DNA from: Actinotignum schaalii FB123-CNA-2
Lineage (GTDB): Bacteria; Actinomycetota; Actinomycetes; Actinomycetales; Actinomycetaceae
Direction: 5' to 3'
DNA: 64,000 bases
Assembly (NCBI RefSeq): GCF_000411135.1
Contig: NZ_KE150262.1
Location: 498,770-562,769 of the forward strand
The notes beneath the pieces were generated by a model. That model worked only from the letters and a program-made list of their open reading frames with translations. It ran no database searches and was not told where the DNA came from. This document shows positions 26,636 through 35,587 of this stretch, in pieces. Each line of letters opens with the position of its first letter. Position 1 is the stretch's first letter. Both the position numbers and the translations under genes were made by a program.

Positions 26636-27304
26636 GTGCACAACGTTCCCAAGAAGCGCCGTCTTCAGATCCGCAAACCCGTCCCCTATGTCACCATCAC
26701 GTTGATCGTGGTGAATGTGGCGGTTTTGCTGGCCCAATGGCTCGACGCCCGCGTGGGGCAAGTCCTCATTTTCGCCCCCGGCATCGCCCACGAAGAGCCC
26801 TACCGCTTCATCTCCTCCACGTTCATGCACGCCGGCTTCACGCATCTGCTTTTCAATATGTATGCGCTGTGGCTGATCGGTTCGGTGCTTGAGCGCATGA
26901 TCGGCTGGTGGCGTTTCCTGGGGTTGTACCTGCTCAGCGCGGTGGCCGGCAACGTCATGGTCCTCTACACCGTCTCCACCGACATCGACTACTACACCGG
27001 CACCGTCGGCGCATCCGGCGCCGTCTTCGGCATTTTCGCGGCGATGTTCGTGGTGCTGCGGCGTTTCGGCGGCAGCTTCACCCAAATGGCGGTGGTCATC
27101 GCCATCAACCTCGCGATCAGTTTCCTGCCCGGCACCAATATTTCGTGGCAGTCCCACGTGGGCGGGCTCCTCATGGGCGCGCTGCTCATGGCCGTGATTT
27201 CGCGCCGGCGCCGCGTTTCCCGCGCGCTCACCGCCCGCGATATTGCAGTGTTGCTGCTCGGCGCGGCATTCCTGGTGGCCGCGATTTTCTTCGGGTACCG
27301 GTAG
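26636..27304 (+). CDS. Rhomboid intramembrane serine protease
   Basis: 222 residues with six predicted membrane segments. The catalytic dyad is Ser127 in GASGAVFG and His174 in SHVGGLLMG; the HAGFTHLLFN motif (65-74) supplies the oxyanion-hole residues. It cleaves membrane-spanning substrates within the bilayer. The GTG at 26636 is used, after AGAGAGGCC. It is conserved near crgA and cyclophilin in actinobacteria. Confidence 0.93.
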   Translation: MHNVPKKRRLQIRKPVPYVTITLIVVNVAVLLAQWLDARVGQVLIFAPGIAHEEPYRFISSTFMHAGFTHLLFNMYALWLIGSVLERMIGWWRFLGLYLLSAVAGNVMVLYTVSTDIDYYTGTVGASGAVFGIFAAMFVVLRRFGGSFTQMAVVIAINLAISFLPGTNISWQSHVGGLLMGALLMAVISRRRRVSRALTARDIAVLLLGAAFLVAAIFFGYR

Positions 27305-27388
27305 GGGAGCGTCAAGCTGCGCCGTCGTTCTTTCTTTGTACGACGACGCCGCCACCTCGCAATCCGCACCCAAATAACATCGATGTAA

Positions 27389-27421
27389 TTATCCACAGGG
27401 TTATCCCCGGCTGGGGATAAC
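27389..27421. promoter_or_regulatory. DnaA-box-like site and adjoining inverted repeat
   Basis: TTATCCACA (27389-27397) matches the DnaA box exactly. It is followed by GTTATCCCC-GGCT-GGGGATAAC (27400-27421), an inverted repeat of two related boxes. The intergenic position and clustering make chance less likely, but a function is unproven. A second exact box, TGTGGATAA, is at 49,442-49,450. Confidence 0.35.
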
Positions 27422-27567
27422 AGACCCCTGAGCTGGGTGTGTATTCCGGGTTGCACCGGCTGTCCCCGGCGACTTCGCGACAGTGCGCAGGGTCACTTAT
27501 TTTTCAACGTATGTGCCTATATTCTGAAAATTACCTGGGAGCATAGCGCTGATCGAAGGAGACACAT

Positions 27568-29724
27568 ATGCGCACAACAGCACTCATGTTGGCGGGAACG
27601 CTTCTCGCCCCGCTGGCAGTCCACGCTCTGCCGGCCACCACCCCGAACGAGCCGGCCCGGTTGGTCTGCAATGCGGGGAAAATGTCACCGGACCAGCTGC
27701 GAGCTTGCCTGGCGAAAGCTATTAAAGATCGCGATGCTATCGCTGCCGAACTGGAAGCCAAGGGAATTGACGTGGCAGAAGCGCGCGAGCTCGCGCAGGA
27801 ATGGGCCAGGGCTGATATGGGGCGTAGTACCTGGGAAGCGCGCTATAACAACGAAAAGCATTACGTCGATAACTTTGATGAGATCAAGAAGAAATACGAT
27901 GATGCCGTTGCCAAACTGGCGGCAGCGCAGCGTGCATTTGACCAGGCCCAGGCAAAATACGATGCAGCTACCCAGCCCGATCCGGCGGCCGTGGCCGCGG
28001 CGCAGCGCCAGATGGATAGCGCGAATGCCGCCCTTGAAGCATCCAAGCGGGAAGCTCAGGCCCGCTGGAATCGTGGATCGCTCGGATTTTTCGAGGCCAT
28101 GGGCGATACGGTGGCTGTTGAGGCTTTCTCTCAAACGAGCACCATCAACGATGTCCCGATTCCGCAATACACCAAGCTCGGGCAACCCGGGGATGCGACG
28201 AATCTTGATCTCATGCGCGAATCGATTCACCGAGTGGATAAGCTCAATGAGCTGCGGGCGCGCCACGGGCTCGCCCCGCTCAAGATTTCCTCCGGGCTTA
28301 TGGCTCATGCCCAGCTTAACGCCAATGTGAATGTGCACGGCGGCTTCTTCGATCACGTGGGGGGCTTCAATTACGGCGAGAATATCGCTGCCATGCCCAG
28401 CCGCAGTGGGGATCCCTTCACCTTGTGGTATGACAAGGAAAAGGCTGAGTATGACCGAGGCGTGCGCGGCCCGAGTGTGGGGCATTACGTCAATATTATT
28501 GATCCGGGCTATGTGACCACCGGCTTCGCCATTGCGGATCCCGATCAATTGCCCTATTACTTCTTCGGGAACACCTTCGCGAGCAAGGGCATGATTGGCG
28601 ATCAGTTCCTGCCCGGATACACCACCGCGGAGTACCTGGCTCGCCTGGACAGATACATCAGTAGCGCTCGCGAAAATATGACCCACGGGACCCCTGAAGC
28701 CCGCCGCGCGGTGGTGGAAGCGCAGGATGCTTTCCAGCGCGCGAACGCCGGCAAGGAAGATCCGGCCGCGCGCGAAAAACTCGACAAGGCCCGGGAAGCC
28801 CTGAAGAGTGCTCGCAGCGTTCACTTCGTTGCCAAGCACTCCTACGATGAAGCACTCAAGGCGCAAAAGACCTTCCCGGAAACCAAGAAGGCATGGGAAA
28901 AGGCCGTGGCGCGTTTCAAGGATGTTGATGCCAAGATGGCCGAAGCTGGCGATCTCATCGCTAAGCTCGCGAAGGCCGAAGCCGAGGTGCTGCGCGCCCA
29001 GGAGCGGGTGAACCAGATCGATACCCCGGTGCGTCCGGCCGATACCGGCAACGTCTTCTACGTATCGAATGACTGGACATCCACGCAGGCATCCTCGGTG
29101 TTCTCCTACGGCCGGGCGCGCGATGAGGTGCTCGTCGGGGATTGGAACGGGGATGGCACGGATACTTTCGCGGTGCGCCGCGGAAACATGATCTACGTGA
29201 AGAACTCCGTGGACGGCGGCGCCGCTGATATTGCCTTCAGCTACGGGCGCGTGGGCGATGAGATCCTCGTGGGTGATTTCGATGGCGATGGCCGCGATAC
29301 CTTCGCGGTACGGCGCGGTAATACCTTCTACGTCCTCAATTCCCTCCACAGCGGGAACGCGGACCAGGTCATTAACTACGGCCGCTACGGGGACACCGTG
29401 TACGCCGGTGATTTCAACGGCGACGGTGTCGACACCTTCGCGGTGCGCCGCGGGAGCACCTACTTCGTGAAGAACCACATTTCCTCGGGAATCGCGGATC
29501 ATGTATTCGCCTACGGGCGCGCCGGTGATGCCACCATCCTGGGTGATTTCGACGGCGATGGCCGCGATACCTTCGCGGTGCGCCGCGGCAACACCATCTA
29601 CGTCAAGAACTCGCTGGGTGCCGGGAACGCCGATTCCGTTCTCAGCTACGGGCGCGTGAGTGACGAACTGTACGTGGGTGATTGGGACGGTAACGGAACC
29701 GATACCCCGGCGGTGCGGCGCTAA
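27568..29724 (+). CDS. Secreted CAP-domain protein with coiled coils and FG-GAP-like repeats
   Basis: 718 residues with a signal peptide (MRTTALMLAGTLLAPLAVHA). An alpha-helical region (about 50-175) precedes a CAP/SCP domain (about 215-345; HAQLNANVNVHGGFFDHVGG, NYGENIAA, VGHYVNIIDPGY). A second coiled coil (about 350-480) leads to five tandem 45-residue repeats (about 490-718), each with SYGRxxDExxVGDWNGDGTDTFAVRRG-like sequence. The D-x-D/N-G-D-G-x-D loops are calcium-binding FG-GAP/VCBS-type repeats. No sorting signal is present; the protein ends on a repeat. It is probably extracellular, and adhesive or wall-binding. Ribosome site GAAGGAG. Confidence 0.85.
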   Translation: MRTTALMLAGTLLAPLAVHALPATTPNEPARLVCNAGKMSPDQLRACLAKAIKDRDAIAAELEAKGIDVAEARELAQEWARADMGRSTWEARYNNEKHYVDNFDEIKKKYDDAVAKLAAAQRAFDQAQAKYDAATQPDPAAVAAAQRQMDSANAALEASKREAQARWNRGSLGFFEAMGDTVAVEAFSQTSTINDVPIPQYTKLGQPGDATNLDLMRESIHRVDKLNELRARHGLAPLKISSGLMAHAQLNANVNVHGGFFDHVGGFNYGENIAAMPSRSGDPFTLWYDKEKAEYDRGVRGPSVGHYVNIIDPGYVTTGFAIADPDQLPYYFFGNTFASKGMIGDQFLPGYTTAEYLARLDRYISSARENMTHGTPEARRAVVEAQDAFQRANAGKEDPAAREKLDKAREALKSARSVHFVAKHSYDEALKAQKTFPETKKAWEKAVARFKDVDAKMAEAGDLIAKLAKAEAEVLRAQERVNQIDTPVRPADTGNVFYVSNDWTSTQASSVFSYGRARDEVLVGDWNGDGTDTFAVRRGNMIYVKNSVDGGAADIAFSYGRVGDEILVGDFDGDGRDTFAVRRGNTFYVLNSLHSGNADQVINYGRYGDTVYAGDFNGDGVDTFAVRRGSTYFVKNHISSGIADHVFAYGRAGDATILGDFDGDGRDTFAVRRGNTIYVKNSLGAGNADSVLSYGRVSDELYVGDWDGNGTDTPAVRR

Positions 29725-29793
29725 GCACGAACGCGCGGCGCTAAGTTCGCCCGCTAACCAGGCGTAATGCGCCAACTAACGCGAACATAAACA

Positions 29794-29834
29794 ATATGGG
29801 GGCGGCCCGCCACATGGCGCGGCCGCCCCCATAT
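29794..29834. terminator. Bidirectional terminator hairpin
   Basis: ATATGGGGGCGGCC (29794-29807) pairs perfectly with GGCCGCCCCCATAT (29821-29834) around 13 bases, between the convergent CAP-protein gene and pfkA. TTTG follows on the plus strand. Confidence 0.85.
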
Positions 29835-29858
29835 TTGTCAGCAGTACTAGCGGTACTC

Positions 29859-30998
29859 CTAGATCGCCTCACCCAGGCTGGTGCCGACGGCGCGCGCCGC
29901 GGCAACCCAGGGATGATCCACCGGGACCAGCTTGTCTTTCCCGGCCACGTCCTCCAGCGGCACCGGCACGGCCTGCCCGTTCTGGGAGGCAATCATCACG
30001 CCGGATTTCCCGTGCGCTACCACATCGGCAGCCGCGCTCCCGAGCACGGTTCCCAACAGCCGATCCGCGGCGTCGGGAATTCCTCCACGTTGCACGTAGC
30101 CGAGGATGGTCACGCGTGCTTCCAGGCCGGTGGCCTCCTCCAGCTGCTGCGCCACCAGGAAAGTAGATTCCCGCTCGTTTTCCTCAATGGAACGCCGGTG
30201 GCTCTTCGCTGCCTCCTTCGCCTCCGGGGTCGGGGCGTGGCGCACCAGATCATTAGCGGCAGCCAGCTGCGCTGCCACCGGAATGGAATGTGCACCTTCG
30301 GCCACGGCGACCACGGAGAAAGGCCGCCCGTTTTCCGCCCGCCGCCGGATCGACGCCGCACACGACTCAATCGAATACGGAATCTCCGGGATAAGAATAA
30401 TATCGGCACCCCCGGCAATCCCGGCGCCCAGCGTCAGCCACCCGGCGCGATGCCCCATGAGCTCCACCACGATAATGCGGTGATGGGAATGTGCGGTGGA
30501 ATGGAGCCGGTCGATAGCATCGGTGGCGATGGACAGCGCCGTCGAAAAACCGAAGCTGGTGTCCGTGTGCATGATGTCGTTATCGATGGTCTTAGGCAGG
30601 TGGATGACAGGCAGCCCCGCCTGCGCCAACCGGTTCGCGTTCTTCGCGGTTCCGCCTCCGCCGATGCACACCAGCGCATCGATGTGCTCATCTTCAAGGT
30701 TCTGGGCGATCTGCGGGATCATATCCACGTACCCGCCGTTACCGTCCGGGAACTTATGGACCTTATCGCGCGAAGTCCCAAGCATGGTGCCGCCCTGCGT
30801 CAAAATCCCGGCCAAGGAATCCGAATCCAGCGGCATATAGCGGTTATTGACGAGCCCGGTAATACCGTTGCGGTACCCCACGAGCTCCATGCCGTATTTG
30901 CCCATCGCGGCTTTTCCGAAACCGCGGATGGCGGCATTGAGCCCGGGGGCATCCCCGCCGGCAGTGAGGATACCGACCCGCTTCACTGCTTTCCCCAT
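29859..30998 (-). CDS. pfkA: 6-phosphofructokinase
   Basis: 379 residues, PfkA superfamily, committed step of glycolysis. The N-terminal nucleotide loop is [18 protein letters not shown]. The catalytic motif is LPKTIDNDI with the base Asp139. The metal/phosphate loop reads GGGGT (113-117) instead of GGDGS or GGEGT, so the acidic residue (E. coli Asp103) is Gly115. Gly116, equivalent to E. coli Gly104, argues for ATP, while Lys136 is the residue shared with PPi-type and actinobacterial enzymes. The phosphate donor is therefore not certain. It lies 3 bases downstream of the crgA stop. Confidence 0.9.
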   Translation of the reverse strand: MGKAVKRVGILTAGGDAPGLNAAIRGFGKAAMGKYGMELVGYRNGITGLVNNRYMPLDSDSLAGILTQGGTMLGTSRDKVHKFPDGNGGYVDMIPQIAQNLEDEHIDALVCIGGGGTAKNANRLAQAGLPVIHLPKTIDNDIMHTDTSFGFSTALSIATDAIDRLHSTAHSHHRIIVVELMGHRAGWLTLGAGIAGGADIILIPEIPYSIESCAASIRRRAENGRPFSVVAVAEGAHSIPVAAQLAAANDLVRHAPTPEAKEAAKSHRRSIEENERESTFLVAQQLEEATGLEARVTILGYVQRGGIPDAADRLLGTVLGSAAADVVAHGKSGVMIASQNGQAVPVPLEDVAGKDKLVPVDHPWVAAARAVGTSLGEAI

Positions 30999-31001
30999 CG
31001 G

Positions 31002-31379
31002 CTACTTCCACCCCATTGTCATGAGGAATCCGACGATCATAAAGCCGAATCCGAGGAACAGATTGCCGTTATTCCACCCCGGAATGGGGAAGCGGCCACC
31101 CGTCACGTAAGCGAGTACCACCACGATAAGCCCGATAATCATGAGCGTGCACATCACCGGCGCCCACCAGCTCGGCGAGCGGCGATCCTTCTGCGCGACC
31201 TTACGAGAGCGCTTCGCCGCTTCCTTTTCCCGGCTGGCCTGCGCCTCAATATCGCGTTTGGTGCCGGGGCGGCGCACGTCCTTCGCCGAGGGAGCAGCGC
31301 TCTTGCGCGACTTCCGAGCCGGGGCAGCGTTGCCGGCGGCTTCCGAAAGTTCGGGTTCGTCGTACTGTTGATCTGTCAT
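31002..31379 (-). CDS. crgA: Cell division protein CrgA
   Basis: 125 residues. A charged N-terminal tail of about 65 residues, then two membrane segments with the CrgA core SPSWWAPVMCTLMIIGLIVV and YVTGGRFPIPGWNNGNLFLGFGFMIVGFLMTMGWK. CrgA recruits or regulates FtsZ, PBPs and FtsI at the actinobacterial divisome. The neighbourhood (rhomboid, cyclophilin, sortase E, pknB operon) is the usual one. The pfkA start is 3 bases after its stop. Confidence 0.93.
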   Translation of the reverse strand: MTDQQYDEPELSEAAGNAAPARKSRKSAAPSAKDVRRPGTKRDIEAQASREKEAAKRSRKVAQKDRRSPSWWAPVMCTLMIIGLIVVVLAYVTGGRFPIPGWNNGNLFLGFGFMIVGFLMTMGWK

Positions 31380-31636
31380 GTTCTACCTTCCGCGGTTCCT
31401 TCCGCCCCTAAGCCTAACGAAGTAACGCGCTCGGTGGCGCGCCGCATCGCCCGATTCCTCTGGTATTTTTTCACAAAAGCCGGCGCGGGGCCATGTGCGC
31501 GGCCGCCGGCGGGTAGCGCGCGGGCGCAGGGGCGGCGTCGTCGTAAAAAATGAGGGGAGTTATCTCACCGCATTTTTCGAGCCGGAACCACTATTCTGTT
31601 TCTAGTACGAATCCGGTGGCAGTGGAAGGTGAGACT

Positions 31637-32554
31637 ATGCGCGAACAGCAGCCCGAACGGGGGCACCGCTCCGGAAGGCGTGCGGCGGAAGGGAACGCCG
31701 CTCGCGCGCCGCGGCACGAAGCTGTGGGGCGGTACCGCCCGGCTACCGCCGGTGCAGGTACGTCCGGTGCAGGTACGACGGCGCAGCTTCCCGCCCAGGC
31801 CGCCGCCACCGCCCTCACCGCAACCCGGTCGGCCGCATCCGCTCAGCGCCGCGGTGGCATCCTCAACGCGATTATTGGTGTGATCGGAGAGCTGCTTATT
31901 ACCGCGGGCATCGTGGTGGGCCTCTTCATCGTGTGGCAGGTGTACTGGACTGACCTGGGCGCGAATCGCGATCAGGCCCAGCAGATTGAGACTGTCAATA
32001 AGCAATGGGGCGATCCGCGGGGGGCCACTAAGGTAGGGACCCCGCGCACGGATGCTCCGCCGGCCGCGGATCACGTGAATCGTACGGGTGACCTGGAAGG
32101 CATTATTTACATCCCGCGTTTCGGTGCCGACTGGCGCTACACCGTCAAATACGGCGTGGACCTGGAAGCCGTGGTGGATACCGGGAGTTTCGGGCATTAC
32201 CCGGATACCCAGTACGTGGGTGAGGTCGGCAATTACGCGATCACCGCGCACCGCCAAACCTACGGCGCGGCCATGCGCGATGTGCCCGAGCTCCAGCCCG
32301 GCGACCCTATCATCGTACAAACCAAGAACGCCTACTACGTGTACAAGGTGGGCGAACACGAAGTGGTGCCGCCCACACAGGTGGGCGTACTGGCCCCGGT
32401 GCCGAATAAGCCGGAGGAGGCACCCACCCAGCGTATCCTCACCATCACCACCTGCCATCCGCCCTTTGTGTCCAGCGATCGCTGGATCACCTACGCCACC
32501 CTCGATCATTGGGTCGACGCCGCCGAGGGCGCCCCGGCGGAGCTGGTGAAGTAG
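31637..32554 (+). CDS. srtE: Class E sortase
   Basis: 305 residues from the ATG at 31637, after GGAAGGTGAG. A disordered N-terminus (1-75; it contains the recurrent 15-mer at 31,773-31,787) leads to one membrane anchor (about 76-103) and the sortase barrel. The catalytic triad is visible: His205 (ITAHRQTYG), Cys273 (ITTCHPPF) and Arg282 (SSDRWITYATL). Class E enzymes of GC-rich actinobacteria prefer LAxTG signals. The coiled-coil protein at 59,354 ends in LAASG, a plausible substrate. Confidence 0.92.
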   Translation: MREQQPERGHRSGRRAAEGNAARAPRHEAVGRYRPATAGAGTSGAGTTAQLPAQAAATALTATRSAASAQRRGGILNAIIGVIGELLITAGIVVGLFIVWQVYWTDLGANRDQAQQIETVNKQWGDPRGATKVGTPRTDAPPAADHVNRTGDLEGIIYIPRFGADWRYTVKYGVDLEAVVDTGSFGHYPDTQYVGEVGNYAITAHRQTYGAAMRDVPELQPGDPIIVQTKNAYYVYKVGEHEVVPPTQVGVLAPVPNKPEEAPTQRILTITTCHPPFVSSDRWITYATLDHWVDAAEGAPAELVK

Positions 32555-32585
32555 GCGGCCGGTGCGGTGCGGGGCTGGCGCGGGT

Positions 32586-32603
32586 GTTGCGCTCGAGCGC
32601 AAC
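32586..32603 (+). terminator. Palindromic hairpin after sortase
   Basis: GTTGCGCTCGAGCGCAAC is an 18-base perfect palindrome located 32 bases after the sortase stop. There is no T-run, so termination is only probable. Confidence 0.4.
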
Positions 32604-32739
32604 CCGGGCGTGAACGTTCCTGTCACCGGCCGCGCGAAGTCCCGCGGGCCTGGTCCGCGTGACATCGGTCCACGAACACCTACAAACCGGACTGCTCCCG
32701 GTACTAACAGACAGACATGAAGAAGAAACGGAGCACGTA

Positions 32740-32898
32740 ATGTACGGATTTATTTGGCGGCATCTGCCCGGCCCGACGTGGCTGAAGGTCATCGAGGCCC
32801 TCATCATCATCGCCGCGATTGTTTTCGCGCTATTCGAGTGGGTTTTCCCCTGGGTGAATACCGTATTCCGCCCGCAGGACACCACCATCAGCCAGTAG
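32740..32898 (+). CDS. Conserved small membrane protein near sortase E
   Basis: 52 residues: MYGFIWRHLPGPTWLKVIEA followed by one membrane helix and FEWVFPWVNTVF. Small proteins with this WRxLPGP...FPWV pattern are found beside sortase E and pknB in many actinobacteria. Function unknown. AGAAACGGAGCACGTA provides the ribosome site. Confidence 0.75.
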   Translation: MYGFIWRHLPGPTWLKVIEALIIIAAIVFALFEWVFPWVNTVFRPQDTTISQ

Positions 32899-32903
32899 CC
32901 CGC

Positions 32904-32972
32904 CCCTGGAAACAAAGTGGTACTGGAGCTACATCCAACGGCCGGTTTTCTGTTCTGGAGTACCACTTTGTT
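32904..32972 (+). repeat. Dispersed hairpin repeat, family 1, GTACT-word copy
   Basis: AACAAAGTGGTACT (32911-32924) is perfectly inverted as AGTACCACTTTGTT (32959-32972), a 14-bp stem. It shares the flank CCTGGAAACAAAGTG and interior GGTTTTC..TGTTC with the 42.5-kb copy, but the stem word is different. Confidence 0.75.
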
Positions 32973-33000
32973 CGGCAATAGTTACATCTACCTCGGGCGC

Positions 33001-33083
33001 CTCACCAGCACCTGGGGAGGGGCCGTGTTTTTCCTAGGTGTACTTCGCATGTGCGACATCCGCAGTACACCCCGGAAAAACAC
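33001..33083 (-). repeat. Dispersed palindromic repeat, family 2
   Basis: Read on the minus strand: TTTTTCCGGGGTGTACTGCG, then ATGTCGCACATGCGAAGTACACC, then CCCCTCCCCAGGTGCTGGTG. It matches copies at 42.7 and 51.7 kb almost base for base in the core. GTGTACTGCGGATGT and ACATGCGAAGTACAC are imperfect inverted arms. Confidence 0.85.
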
Positions 33084-33120
33084 CCCGCCCCCGGCGGCCG
33101 CGGGGCAGCGATGCTCCAGC

Positions 33121-33216
33121 GGGGCGCAAACCGTGCATTCTGAACCGTATAGGCCACAAAATGTACGTCCCTGACAATAAAACAGGGAAAAACTGTCACC
33201 CACGTACACTTTGTTG
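33121..33216 (-). repeat. Dispersed hairpin repeat, family 1
   Basis: Minus-strand copy with AAAGTGTACGT..GTGACAGTTTT..ACGTACATTTT and a third, weaker word, GAATGCACGGTTTGCG. It lies upstream of the family 2 copy on the same strand, the same order and orientation as at 42.5-42.8 kb. The interval 32,899-33,422 holds these repeats and no convincing gene. Confidence 0.75.
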
Positions 33217-33422
33217 GCCTGCGCAATGCCTACTTCTTCCCCCAGGGGTATACAAGCATAGACCGCTCCGGGCCGGGAGCGCACAAAAGCAACACCAGTG
33301 CATGATTCAGAAAAGTTAATGTAGCTGTGGTTGCTTTTTCGTGGGCTAGGCCGTTCGGAACCGCGCCGTGCCTGAGCTGGCGTCGAGCTAGGCCGTGCTG
33401 CCCGGAACCGGTAGCTAGTTAC

Positions 33423-35558
33423 TTACCCGTTCCCCTGGCCGGTGGGTGCGGGATTGGGATGGGCACCGCCGCCCGAACCGCCGGAGCCTCCCGATCCGCC
33501 CGATCCGGAGCCGCCGGAACCTGAGCCGGCGGGCGGGGTGCTCGGGGTGGGAGTAGGTGCCGGGGCGATGCCCACGGTAATACGCATCTCGGTATCGCGC
33601 TGCACCACGGTGCCCGGAGCGATGCTCGCATCCACGACCTTGCCGACCTTCGCCGGGTCGCTGACTTCCTGCTCGCTTTGGCCCACAACCGTGAGGCGCG
33701 CATCGCGCAGCGCCGCCCGCGCCTCATCCACGCTCATGCCGCGCACATCCGGAACTGCCACATTGCCGCTGGCCACCTGCAGTTTCACGGTGCTGCCCGG
33801 CTTCACGCTTTCACCCACATTAGGGCTGGTGGACACCACCCGGTCGCGGTCCTCGCTCGGGTCATTGACCTGCTCCATACCGCCCACGGTCAGCCCCGCC
33901 GCGCGCAGTGCCTGGGAGGCTTGATCCGTGCTCATCCCCACCACATCGGGAACCTGCACGGCGGACGGACCGGAGGAGAAGTGCAAGGTCACCCGGCTGC
34001 CCACATCCACGGTGCTCCGCATCGCCGGATTGGAGGACACAACCAACCCCTTGTCCACGGTATCGCTGGCTACATCCGTACCGCGCACGAACTCCAGGCC
34101 CAAGCTAGTCAGCTGCTGGCTGGCCTGCACCTCGGTCCACCCCACCATATCGGGGATCGCCACCTGCGCCACCGCGGTTTCGGTGGGCTGCGGTTCGGCG
34201 GAGCCGCCCCGCCCGGATAGGAAGAACCAGCCCAGAATCCCCAGGGCAATAACAAGCAAAACCACCCCGCCCCAGATGAAGGGCGCACCGGACTTCTTCT
34301 TTACCGGCGGTTGTGCCCCGGTGGCCGTTGGGTCATAGCCCGGATAGCTCCCGGTGGGGTAGCTGCCCGTGGGGTAAGCCCCGGGGTAGGCGCCCGTCGG
34401 GTACCCACCCGGGTAGGTGGGCGCGCCGCCCGGCTGCGCCGTCGTACTAGAAATCGCCCCCGCACCGGCGCCGCCCGCAGGACCACCGGCGCTCCCGGCA
34501 GTCGCGGTGGGATAAGCAGTAGTGGAAGCGGGGCGCGTGTTAGCGGCCGAATATGCTTGAGTGGCAGCCGTCGCGGCATTGGCCCCCGCGCCGCCGCCAA
34601 GGCCCGCCGCACCGGCAACACCCGCCGCGCCGATACCGGCACCGGCAATCGCACCCGCCCCGTAAGCATTCCAAGAAGAAACCGCCGGGGCGTCCACGCC
34701 TTCCCCGCGCGCCGCTGCCAGCAGGTCCGCGCGGAATTCTGCGGCGTCCTGGTAGCGGTCCTCGCGGCTCTTCGCCAGGGATTTCATGACCACGCGGTCA
34801 ATAGCATCCGGAATATCGGAAGCGATCTGGGAAGCCGGCTTCGGGGTTTCGGAAACATGCTGGTAGGCCACCGCCACCGCGCTATCGCCCACGAAAGGCG
34901 GGCGCCCGGTGAGAAGCTCGTAGAGCACGCAGCCGGTGGAATACAGGTCGGAGCGCGCATCCACCACTTCCCCGCGCGCCTGTTCGGGGGAGAGATACTG
35001 TGCGGTGCCCACCACGGAATTGGTCTGCGTCATCGTGGCAGCGGAATCGGCAATGGCGCGGGCGATCCCGAAGTCCATGACCTTCACCTTGCCGCCGGTG
35101 GTGAGCATAATATTGCCCGGCTTGATATCGCGGTGAATGATGCCCTCATGATGGGAGTATTCCAGCGCGGAGAGCACCCCCACCACAATCTGCACGGCCT
35201 CCCCGATGGGTACCGGGTCCCCGCCGTGCAGCAGGGAAGCCACGGTGCGGCCCTTGACGTACTCCATGACGATATAGGGCAGCGCCAGCTCGGTACCGCC
35301 CGTAGAGGTCACGGTTTCCTCACCGGTGTCATACACGGACACGATGGAGGGGTGATTGAGCGCGGCCGCTGATTGCGCTTCACGCCGGAAACGGGCCAGG
35401 AAGGTGGCATCCTGCGCCAGGTCGGTGCGCAGGATCTTAATCGCTACCGTGCGTGAGAGGCGGGTGTCGTAGCCGAGATGTACCTCGGCCATACCGCCTC
35501 GACCGATGATCTCGCCCACCTGGTAGCGGTTGCCGAGTACGCGGGGGATATCATTCAC
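33423..35558 (-). CDS. pknB: PASTA-domain serine/threonine protein kinase
   Basis: 711 residues. A Hanks-type kinase occupies 1-275: glycine loop IGRGGMAEVHLG, Lys41, HRDIKPGN with Asp144, DFG 162-164 and the activation segment TNSVVGTAQYLSPEQ. A long Ala/Gly/Pro/Tyr-rich linker follows (it contains the 15-mer, 34,433-34,447). One membrane segment lies about residues 425-447, then three PASTA domains (VAIPDMVGW.., VQVPDVVGM.., VAVPDVRGM..) that bind peptidoglycan or lipid II, and a Pro/Ser/Gly-rich tail. It phosphorylates FHA and wall-synthesis proteins. It is the last gene of the operon, 29 bases after pbpA. Confidence 0.96.
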   Translation of the reverse strand: MNDIPRVLGNRYQVGEIIGRGGMAEVHLGYDTRLSRTVAIKILRTDLAQDATFLARFRREAQSAAALNHPSIVSVYDTGEETVTSTGGTELALPYIVMEYVKGRTVASLLHGGDPVPIGEAVQIVVGVLSALEYSHHEGIIHRDIKPGNIMLTTGGKVKVMDFGIARAIADSAATMTQTNSVVGTAQYLSPEQARGEVVDARSDLYSTGCVLYELLTGRPPFVGDSAVAVAYQHVSETPKPASQIASDIPDAIDRVVMKSLAKSREDRYQDAAEFRADLLAAARGEGVDAPAVSSWNAYGAGAIAGAGIGAAGVAGAAGLGGGAGANAATAATQAYSAANTRPASTTAYPTATAGSAGGPAGGAGAGAISSTTAQPGGAPTYPGGYPTGAYPGAYPTGSYPTGSYPGYDPTATGAQPPVKKKSGAPFIWGGVVLLVIALGILGWFFLSGRGGSAEPQPTETAVAQVAIPDMVGWTEVQASQQLTSLGLEFVRGTDVASDTVDKGLVVSSNPAMRSTVDVGSRVTLHFSSGPSAVQVPDVVGMSTDQASQALRAAGLTVGGMEQVNDPSEDRDRVVSTSPNVGESVKPGSTVKLQVASGNVAVPDVRGMSVDEARAALRDARLTVVGQSEQEVSDPAKVGKVVDASIAPGTVVQRDTEMRITVGIAPAPTPTPSTPPAGSGSGGSGSGGSGGSGGSGGGAHPNPAPTGQGNG

Positions 35559-35587
35559 GTCGCGTCACCTTTCTGCTGAGCATCTGC

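Noticed and set aside
27685-29775. A 696-codon frame antisense to the CAP/FG-GAP protein
   Set aside because: The plus-strand protein has a signal peptide and clear domains. The antisense frame shows only the mirrored repeats.
29796-31553. A 585-codon frame antisense to pfkA and crgA
   Set aside because: It spans two well-recognised genes and their gap, and its composition is that of a shadow frame.
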